From: Planctomycetia bacterium
Lineage (GTDB): Bacteria; Planctomycetota; Planctomycetia; Gemmatales; Gemmataceae
NCBI GenBank assembly: GCA_005773755.1
Contig: SXHE01000403.1
Span: 1-5,476 of the forward strand
Reading direction: 5' to 3'
DNA: 5,476 bases
Under the pieces are notes generated by a model. The model worked only from the letters and a program-made list of their open reading frames with translations, searched no databases and was not told where the DNA came from. Of this stretch, positions 1 to 5,476 are shown in pieces (the stretch's first letter is position 1; the number at the start of each line of letters is the position of its first letter). The position numbers and the translations under genes were made by a program.

Positions 1-637
1 CGCCGACGTGAGCATCCTGTTCGTCGGGAACAGTCACACGTCGGGCCACAACCTGCCGAAACTCGTGTCCGACATGATCCGATTCCGGCACCCGGAGAAG
101 ACGACCTACTCGCACGTCGTCAGCGTCGCGTTCCTCGAAGACGCGGCGCGGACCCCGGCGTGCCGCGAGGAGATCGAGTCGCGACCGTGGAAGTTCGTCG
201 TCCTCCAGGCGCAGAAGATCAGCGTCAGCGGCAAGCACGAGTACTCGCGCGCGGAGGGCATCGAGCTGGCGAAACTGGCAAAGGGCCGCGGCGCGACGGT
301 CCACTTCTTCTGCGAGTGGGGGCTACAGGGCGTGCCGGACAACGGCCCGCGGCAGGAGAAGGTGTACCACGAGATGGCGACCGAAGCTGGAGCACGCGTC
401 GCGGCGGTGAACCGCGCGTGGGACGCGGCGCTGGCCGCGCGCCCGGAACTGCCGCTGTTCGAGTTCGACGGCAACCACCAGTCCGCGACCGGCGCGTTCC
501 TCACGGCCGCGTACCTGTACGGCGCGCTCTCGGGCGAAAGCCCCGCGCCCCTGGGCGCGTTCCCGTACGACGCGGTGAGCGCCGACGACCGCGCCTTCCT
601 CGCCAACGCCGCCGCGACCGCGCTCGCCAAACCCTGA
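1..637 (+). CDS. SGNH/GDSL-type hydrolase, possibly cut at its 5' end
   Basis: This is probably a serine esterase or lipase-like hydrolase of the SGNH fold; the substrate is unknown. The first usable start is GTG at 8, giving 209 residues. The frame is open to base 2 (codons for Ala-Asp come before the GTG), so the real start, possibly with a signal peptide, may lie outside the window. From the GTG, residues 3-11 (ILFVGNSHT) form a beta strand followed by block I, with Ser9 as the likely nucleophile in GNSHT instead of the classic GDS. Residues 64-69 (VVLQAQ) match the strand and polar turn seen in this group. Residues 154-157 (DGNH) supply the Asp-x-x-His of block V, followed by a typical SATGAFLTAAYLYGAL helix. 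The length suits a compact single-domain SGNH enzyme. The gene ends at TGA 635-637, 16 bases from the stop of the convergent lyase-like gene. The fold assignment is good; the substrate is not predictable, and the fold also covers carbohydrate acetylesterases. Confidence 0.82.
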   Translation, partial: ADVSILFVGNSHTSGHNLPKLVSDMIRFRHPEKTTYSHVVSVAFLEDAARTPACREEIESRPWKFVVLQAQKISVSGKHEYSRAEGIELAKLAKGRGATVHFFCEWGLQGVPDNGPRQEKVYHEMATEAGARVAAVNRAWDAALAARPELPLFEFDGNHQSATGAFLTAAYLYGALSGESPAPLGAFPYDAVSADDRAFLANAAATALAKP

Positions 638-653
638 CGCGGGCGGGAATCGC

Positions 654-3290
654 CTACTTCAGCAGCAGCCACGCCACCAGCGCCGCGACCGCCGCGGCCC
701 CGCCCAGCGCGCCAGCCGCGGCCAGCAGTTTCGCCCGCTTCTTCGCGATCACCTTCTGCGGCACGAACACCTGCGGCGCGCCGAAGTCGCTCGGCGCACT
801 CGCGGGGGGCGGCGCGGCCTCGTTCGGGTGCGCCTGGAAGTGCGCGTGCGCGTAGCCGTAGGAGAGCATCAGCACCACGGGCCGCGCGAGCGTGCGCGTT
901 GGGGAAGCCGTCAGGCGCGCGACCGCGTCGCGGAAGAAGAAGTCGGCCCGCTCGCGGAAGCGGTCGCGCTCGCTTCCAACCGCGTGCTTGGTGGCGAACT
1001 GGAACACCTCGCACTTGCGCATGTCCTGCGCCGCCCACGTCTCGTTCGGGTACTCCAGAATCTCCGGCCGCGACAGCGTCGGCACCTCGTTGTCGGCCAT
1101 CCAGCGGGCGTAGTGCAGCAGGCTCGCGCGGGCGTAGGCGTAGGTCGCGTCGAGCTGCCCGCGCTCGGCCTTGTGGTCGAGGTACTTGCCCAGCGCTTGT
1201 AGGAAGATCGTGTAGAACCAGCGGTTCTCCACGTCGAGCAGGTTACGCTTCGGCACGTTGTCCGCGGGGTGGATGCAGCGGCGCACGAGCTGTTCCGCTT
1301 TCGCGAGGAACGCGGCGTCGCCGCTGAGTCGGTGGCCGTCGAGCAGCACCGAGAGCGAGTTGCCCGACCCGCGGCCGGGGCCGTGGTACCCCGCGTCGCG
1401 ACTCTGGCTCGCGTAGCCGGTGTTCGCGCGCGACAGCCAGCGGAAGATCGTCTTGTTGCCGTCGTCGAGGTCGATCACCCACCGCGCGAGGCCGAGCGCC
1501 GCTTCGCGCGCCTGCTCACTTCCGGTCAGGAAGTAGTGGAGCATCAGTCCGGTGGTGTAGTTGTGCTCGTTCGCCGGCCCGCCGCCCGCGGCGTAGATGT
1601 GCTTCGACCGCTTGGCCTTCTCGCTGTTCGGGTCGAGGCCCGGCATCCCCTTCATCTGAAGGAGCGACCGCGGGTACGAGCGGTGCGTGCCGGTGTCCGC
1701 AGCGGCGTAGTGGTAGGTGTGCCAGAACAGCCCGCCGTTGTACGCGGACTTGTCTTGCGTTGTGTGATAGATGTCGATGTCGATGACGTGCTGCGCCAGT
1801 TCCTGCATGTGGCGCAGCCACACGAGATTGCCGCTGCGGAGGAACTGGTACGCGAACCCGGCGACCGCGTCGTACTGGTTGTTGTAATGCGACACCATCG
1901 GCTCCGGGCCGTCATGGTATACGGCCTCGTGGTCGCCGTAAATGTCGCCGAAGTGCCGCCAGCCGTACTCGTCGATCTTCTCGCGCTTGTGGTCGAAGGT
2001 GTCCGTGCCTTCAATCGCGGCGTCTACCAGTTTCAGGTAATCCACGTTCGGGTCGTCGGCGCGCGGCGTGAGGTATGGCAGCGCACCACTCGCGCAATAC
2101 CACTTCGGCGAAGCGAACGCGCGAGCCGGCGTGCGGAACCATTCGAGTTGCTCGGCGGTGGCGTCCGCGCCGAACGCGACCGCGAACGTCCACGTCTTCT
2201 GCTCCCCGCCTTGCAGCTCGTGCAGGTTGCCGAACTGCTTCGGCAGCAGGCGCAGCGTGAGCGCGTCGTTGGTCGCTTCGACCGCCATCGGGAAGTTCTG
2301 CCAGAACTGCGGCACCGCGACCCCAACGGCGTGTGCACCATTCGCCAGAGTGACAATCGGCGTCGCGCGAAGCCCCTCAGCCGCTTGCGGCTTCGCGAGC
2401 AAGCGATACCCGCGAACGCGCGTCGGCACCTCGCGCTTCCGGTTGAGGTGGTTGCTGCTGCGCCAGTTCTCCCCACCACTCGAATCCTGATACAGTTCGA
2501 ACCGCGGGATGAACTTCTCCGCTGGGGTGCCGACTTCCGGCGAACACCGAATCGTTCCTTCTGCTTCTGTGTGCATCATGCAGAAGCTGAGAGACACATC
2601 ACGGAGGTGGACTGATCCGGTGTCGCCCAAGTCCCACAGCCCGCCCGGGTGCGTCGCGCGCCGGGGGTTGCGAAGCGTGAACTCGATGCGGACCGCGGAG
2701 GAACCGGCGAAAAAGTAAAAGCGGGTCTCGATCACCACGAGCGGTTGCATGACCGATGCCAGCTTCGTTAGTTCGCCGAACACGCGCACGCAACACCGTT
2801 GTGAGCCGCTACTTTCTACTTCGATTCGGTTGTTTGCTGGTTGATACGACGGTATGGCGTGATCGGCTTCGCCCTCTTCCGCGATGCTCAACCCACACGA
2901 ACATTCTTCACGCCCCGAGAGCCATTTGAAGCTGAACAATTCACTGGAATCGCCCAGTTGAAACCGCGCCGCGCCGGTATCGACGATCACCACTCCATTG
3001 CGTTCCGCCACCTTCACCACCGGCCCGGCGACCGCGGCGGGTTCGCCCGCGCTGACGTAGTACGGTGCGGCCCCGGCCTTGGCGATCCAGTCGAGCAGCA
3101 CCCAGCGCCCGGAACCGTCGGGCCAGCGGTCGAGGGCGCGCGATTGCAACGCGACCGCAGTGCCGTGGGCGTCGCACAGGACGAGCTTTTGGAGATCGAA
3201 GAGCTTGCCGCGCGGCCACGGGATGCCGGTCGTGACCGGGCCGCGGCCGGCGGACGGACAGGTGACTTGCAGTTCAACAGCGTCTTCCAC
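654..3290 (-). CDS. Exo-rhamnogalacturonan lyase / YetA-like protein with C-terminal membrane anchor
   Basis: This 878-residue protein resembles the PcRGLX/YetA group (polysaccharide lyase family 26-like), whose characterised members cleave rhamnogalacturonan from a chain end. Activity here is inferred from resemblance only. Residues 5-85 fit the N-terminal RIFT-barrel domain (GIPWPRG at 22-28; ALDRWPDGSGRWVLLDW at 52-68). Residues 90-385 look like the beta-sandwich. Residues 415-820 are a helical toroid with the aromatic and acidic motifs expected of the group: RHFGDIYGDHE at 445-455, SHYNNQYD at 467-474, DIDIYHT at 504-510 and GGLFWHTYHY at 519-528. A Pro/Ala-rich linker (823-840) leads to KKRAK and a hydrophobic helix at 854-877 ending in a single Lys. 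There is no N-terminal signal peptide. GTG at 3288-3290 is the only start available: the frame is closed by a TGA at 3318-3320, no other start codon lies between, and GGAG sits 8 bases upstream. The gene lies 38 bases downstream of the ftsK-like gene. The family call is fairly sure; substrate and lyase activity are uncertain. Confidence 0.85.
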   Translation of the reverse strand: MEDAVELQVTCPSAGRGPVTTGIPWPRGKLFDLQKLVLCDAHGTAVALQSRALDRWPDGSGRWVLLDWIAKAGAAPYYVSAGEPAAVAGPVVKVAERNGVVIVDTGAARFQLGDSSELFSFKWLSGREECSCGLSIAEEGEADHAIPSYQPANNRIEVESSGSQRCCVRVFGELTKLASVMQPLVVIETRFYFFAGSSAVRIEFTLRNPRRATHPGGLWDLGDTGSVHLRDVSLSFCMMHTEAEGTIRCSPEVGTPAEKFIPRFELYQDSSGGENWRSSNHLNRKREVPTRVRGYRLLAKPQAAEGLRATPIVTLANGAHAVGVAVPQFWQNFPMAVEATNDALTLRLLPKQFGNLHELQGGEQKTWTFAVAFGADATAEQLEWFRTPARAFASPKWYCASGALPYLTPRADDPNVDYLKLVDAAIEGTDTFDHKREKIDEYGWRHFGDIYGDHEAVYHDGPEPMVSHYNNQYDAVAGFAYQFLRSGNLVWLRHMQELAQHVIDIDIYHTTQDKSAYNGGLFWHTYHYAAADTGTHRSYPRSLLQMKGMPGLDPNSEKAKRSKHIYAAGGGPANEHNYTTGLMLHYFLTGSEQAREAALGLARWVIDLDDGNKTIFRWLSRANTGYASQSRDAGYHGPGRGSGNSLSVLLDGHRLSGDAAFLAKAEQLVRRCIHPADNVPKRNLLDVENRWFYTIFLQALGKYLDHKAERGQLDATYAYARASLLHYARWMADNEVPTLSRPEILEYPNETWAAQDMRKCEVFQFATKHAVGSERDRFRERADFFFRDAVARLTASPTRTLARPVVLMLSYGYAHAHFQAHPNEAAPPPASAPSDFGAPQVFVPQKVIAKKRAKLLAAAGALGGAAAVAALVAWLLLK
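660..731 (-). other. C-terminal transmembrane helix of the lyase-like protein
   Basis: Codons 854-877 encode an unbroken run of Leu, Ala, Gly, Val and Trp, preceded by the basic patch KKRAK (850-854) and followed only by a terminal Lys. A lone hydrophobic helix at the extreme C-terminus, with no N-terminal signal sequence, is the layout of a tail-anchored protein. The positive charges before the helix would keep the large N-terminal part in the cytoplasm under the positive-inside rule. This is a prediction from composition alone. Confidence 0.7.
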
Positions 3291-3298
3291 GCGGTGCG

Positions 3299-3302
3299 CT
3301 CC
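3299..3302 (-). promoter_or_regulatory. Ribosome-binding site of the lyase-like gene
   Basis: On the minus strand, GGAG lies 8 bases before the GTG start at 3288-3290. It supports that start codon, which has no in-frame alternative upstream before the TGA at 3318-3320. It also shows that the second gene of the tandem pair has its own translation signal instead of relying on translational coupling. Confidence 0.55.
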
Positions 3303-3329
3303 GGTGCGGGCGTGCGGTCAGTGTACGAG

Positions 3330-5476
3330 TCACACCGCGGCGGCCTTCTTCCGCGCGTCCCACTCCTCGAAGCTGACGAGCACCTGCCGCGCGTTGCTGC
3401 CGTTGAACCCGCCGACGATGCCGTCTTCCGCCATGTAGTCGATCAAGCGCGAGGCCTTCCCGTAGCCGATGCCAAGCGCACGCTGAAGGAGCGACGTGCT
3501 GCCGCGCTGCTCGCGGATGACGATTTCTACCGCCTGCTCGTACTGCGGGTCGCGCTCGCGCAGTTTCTCGCCCATGTCGCCGCCGCCGGCTTCGAGCTGC
3601 TCGCGGGTCTTGAGGTTCTGAAGCTCGCTGTCGTAGTTCGGCGTGTCGGTGGCGATGGCGTTCACCACCCGCTCGATCTCGGAGTCTTCCACCAGCGCGC
3701 CCTGCGCGCGGGTCAGTTGCCCGGTTTGCAGCAGCAGCATGTCGCCCTTGCCCAGCAGCCGCTCGCCGCCCTTCTCGTCCAGCACCACGGCGCTGTCCGA
3801 GCGGTTCGTCACCCGGCAGCAGATGCGGGCCGGCAGGTTCGACTTGATCAGGCCCGTGATCACGTCGACTGTCGGCTTCTGGGTCGCGAGGATCAGGTGA
3901 ATGCCGGCGGCGCGCGACCTCTGCGCCAGCATGATGATGTTCCCCTCGATCTCCTTCTTCATCTTCATCATCAGGTCGCCGACCTCGTCGATCACGATGA
4001 CGATGTACGGCATCTTGCGCGGGATCGCGCGCAACTCGTCCTCGGTGTCGGGGTTCACGCGGCGGGCGATCTCCTCGAACGGCAGCTCGTTGTACGAGAC
4101 GATGTTCCGCACCCGCGCGCGGTGCAGCCACTCGTACCGCTCCTCCATCTTCTCGACCGCCCAGGCCAGAATCGCCGCGGCCTTTTCGTCCTTTGTGACC
4201 ACGGGCGTCATCAGGTGCGGGATCTGCGCGTAGTCGCTCAGTTCGACCTTCTTGGGGTCGATGAGGATCATGCGGCACTCGTCCGGCCGGCGCGTCAACA
4301 GCAGGCTGACGATGATCGAGTTCAGGCACACCGACTTGCCGGTGCCGGTGCTGCCGGCGATGAGCAGGTGTGGCATCGTGGCGAGGTCGAACGCCAGCGG
4401 GCGGCCCTCCACGTCCTTGCCGATGAACAGTGGCAGCTTGAATTTCGACACCTTCGGTGTGGCCGCGAGCGCGCCGACCAGTTCCTTGAGCTGCACCGTC
4501 TGGCGGATCTCGTTGGGCACCTCGATGCCGACCGTGTTGCGGCCCGGCAGCGGGGCGACGATGCGGACGCTGGCGACGCGCAGGTTCAGCGCCAGGTCGT
4601 CGGCCAGGTTCGTGACCTTGTTCAGCCGCAGCCCGGTTTCGAGCGCGATCTCGTACTGCGTGATGACCGGCCCCGTGTGGATGCCGACCACCTTCACGTT
4701 CACGCCGTAGTCGAGGAACGCCTTCTCCAACAGCACCGCGACATCGCGCAGCTTCTGTTCGTGGTCCGCGACCGGGAACGGCTCCGGGTCGTTCAGCAGC
4801 GACAGCGGCGGCAACTCGTAATCGACGTTCGACGGCTGTTCGACTAGCGCCGGCGCGCGCAGCAGGGGCGCGAGTTTCGGCCCCGCGTGGACGTGAATCG
4901 GGATGTCCTCGTGCTTCGCCTCTTCAACGAAGCCGCTCGCGGCTTCGAGCGCAATCGGCGACGCAACCGGCGCGGGCGTATCGACCGACACCGAGATCGG
5001 CCCGGTGATCTTGATGGGCTTCGGCTTTGTGGGCGTGACCACGAGCGGCTGCGCGGGCGCGGGCTTCGCTTCGTGCTTGGGCCGCGCCGCGGCCAGCGCC
5101 TTCGCGCCACCTCGCCCCACAGCCTTGAGCGCGCGACCAAGCCCCACGAACACCGCTTCCATTACGTCCGCGACGCGGTCGTTGAGCCACACGGCGGCGT
5201 CCCACAGCGCGCGCACGAGCGCGCCGGTGCCGCGCGAGAGGGCGAGCATCAGCCGATCCGCGGCCAGCCACAGCCCCGCGGCCAGCGCGAGCGCGAACAC
5301 GATGATGGCGAGTTCCGGCTGCGTCGCGTCTTCGAGGCCGAACCGCAGGTACGCGCCGACGGACCCGCCGCGCCCGGCGACCGACGGCGCACGCAGCCCG
5401 CGTCCGAACCAGTCGACGCCGACCGCCGCGACCAGCGTGAGCACGCCCCAGCCCACGAGCCGCAGCGCGAGTTTGC
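3330..5476 (-). CDS. ftsK: FtsK/SpoIIIE-family DNA translocase, N-terminus outside the window
   Basis: This is a membrane-anchored, ATP-driven double-stranded DNA pump that in characterised relatives clears and orients chromosome ends at the division septum. Counting from an in-frame GTG at 5454-5456, 708 residues are visible. The frame continues to the edge (codons KLALRL precede it, in the middle of a hydrophobic stretch), so that GTG is very probably not the start. Two membrane segments are visible: one ending near residue 14 and one at about 48-73. A Pro/Ala-rich linker covers roughly 120-205. The motor domain has Walker A GSTGTGKS at 368-375, Walker B with the DE pair at 490-491 (IVIVIDEVGDLMM) and the family signature ATQKPTVDVITGLIKSNLP at 524-542. 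The C-terminal gamma winged helix lies at about 635-698 (QRALGIGYGKASRLIDYM, then GIVGGFNGS). It ends at TGA 3330-3332. The linker is short compared with the very long one of E. coli FtsK, as is common elsewhere. The family call is secure; whether it is the cell's only FtsK cannot be told from here. Confidence 0.95.
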   Translation of the reverse strand, partial: KLALRLVGWGVLTLVAAVGVDWFGRGLRAPSVAGRGGSVGAYLRFGLEDATQPELAIIVFALALAAGLWLAADRLMLALSRGTGALVRALWDAAVWLNDRVADVMEAVFVGLGRALKAVGRGGAKALAAARPKHEAKPAPAQPLVVTPTKPKPIKITGPISVSVDTPAPVASPIALEAASGFVEEAKHEDIPIHVHAGPKLAPLLRAPALVEQPSNVDYELPPLSLLNDPEPFPVADHEQKLRDVAVLLEKAFLDYGVNVKVVGIHTGPVITQYEIALETGLRLNKVTNLADDLALNLRVASVRIVAPLPGRNTVGIEVPNEIRQTVQLKELVGALAATPKVSKFKLPLFIGKDVEGRPLAFDLATMPHLLIAGSTGTGKSVCLNSIIVSLLLTRRPDECRMILIDPKKVELSDYAQIPHLMTPVVTKDEKAAAILAWAVEKMEERYEWLHRARVRNIVSYNELPFEEIARRVNPDTEDELRAIPRKMPYIVIVIDEVGDLMMKMKKEIEGNIIMLAQRSRAAGIHLILATQKPTVDVITGLIKSNLPARICCRVTNRSDSAVVLDEKGGERLLGKGDMLLLQTGQLTRAQGALVEDSEIERVVNAIATDTPNYDSELQNLKTREQLEAGGGDMGEKLRERDPQYEQAVEIVIREQRGSTSLLQRALGIGYGKASRLIDYMAEDGIVGGFNGSNARQVLVSFEEWDARKKAAAV
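3363..3554 (-). other. FtsK gamma (winged-helix, DNA-orientation) domain
   Basis: Codons 635-698 of the translocase encode the gamma module, which in E. coli FtsK and B. subtilis SpoIIIE reads short polar chromosomal sequences (KOPS/SRS) and sets the direction of travel. The probable recognition helix is GYGKASRLIDYM (664-675). Aligned by eye with E. coli GYNRAARIIEQM, the conserved Arg is kept (Arg670), the Asn position is Gly666 and the Glu position is Asp673. The presence of gamma marks this as a chromosome-segregating FtsK and not a plasmid conjugation TraB/TraD-type pump. Confidence 0.8.

Noticed and set aside
638..653. Possible bidirectional terminator between the convergent genes
   Set aside because: The 16-base gap shows neither an inverted repeat nor a T-run.
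691..723. Repeated self-complementary 9-mer GCCGCGGCC at 691-699 and 715-723, able to form a hairpin near the convergent gene ends
   Set aside because: It falls in the Ala/Gly-rich codons of the membrane helix, so codon use explains it. No T-run follows on either strand, so it is not supported as a terminator.
106..1038. A 310-codon minus-strand frame opposite the SGNH gene and overlapping the end of the lyase-like gene
   Set aside because: The Arg/Ala/Gly-rich low-complexity translation conflicts with two better-supported coding frames.
1269..2615. A 448-codon open frame on the plus strand inside the lyase-like gene
   Set aside because: It is an antisense shadow. It is dominated by Arg, Val and Ala with no motif, and it is fully contained within a gene whose protein has clear family motifs.
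2841..4847. A 668-codon open frame on the plus strand opposite the ftsK-like and lyase-like genes
   Set aside because: It runs antisense across two well-supported genes and their junction. Its translation is a His/Asp/Arg/Val/Leu-rich string with no recognisable domain. Long antisense frames are expected in GC-rich DNA, where stop codons are rare.

Overview
The window is dense, GC-rich bacterial DNA, roughly two-thirds G+C by eye. It holds three protein-coding genes and almost no spacer. Base composition, GTG start codons, and the pairing of an FtsK-type translocase with a large polysaccharide-lyase-like protein would fit a planctomycete of the Gemmata type. That placement is an inference from style, not from a marker gene.

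Layout: (1) At 1-637 on the plus strand is a small SGNH/GDSL-type hydrolase whose reading frame is still open at the left edge, so its true start may lie outside. (2) At 654-3290 on the minus strand is an 878-residue protein built like the exo-rhamnogalacturonan lyase / YetA family: a RIFT-barrel start, a beta-sandwich middle and an alpha/alpha-toroid C-terminal half. It has no signal peptide but ends in one hydrophobic helix. (3) From 3330 to the right edge on the minus strand is an FtsK/SpoIIIE DNA translocase. It is complete at its C-terminus (RecA-like motor and gamma winged helix) but cut at its N-terminal membrane domain.

The ftsK-like gene is upstream of the lyase-like gene on the same strand. 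Only 38 bases separate them, with no visible terminator and a GGAG ribosome-binding site before the second gene, so read-through transcription is plausible. The SGNH gene converges on them, with 16 bases between the two stop codons. Nothing shows that the three proteins share a pathway. The one biochemical link worth considering is between the SGNH hydrolase (a fold that includes pectin deacetylases) and the lyase-like protein (a family that includes pectin-backbone lyases).

I found no RNA gene, CRISPR array, insertion sequence or attachment site. I see no convincing new system; the most unusual item is the apparent C-terminal tail anchor on a lyase-family protein that lacks an export signal.
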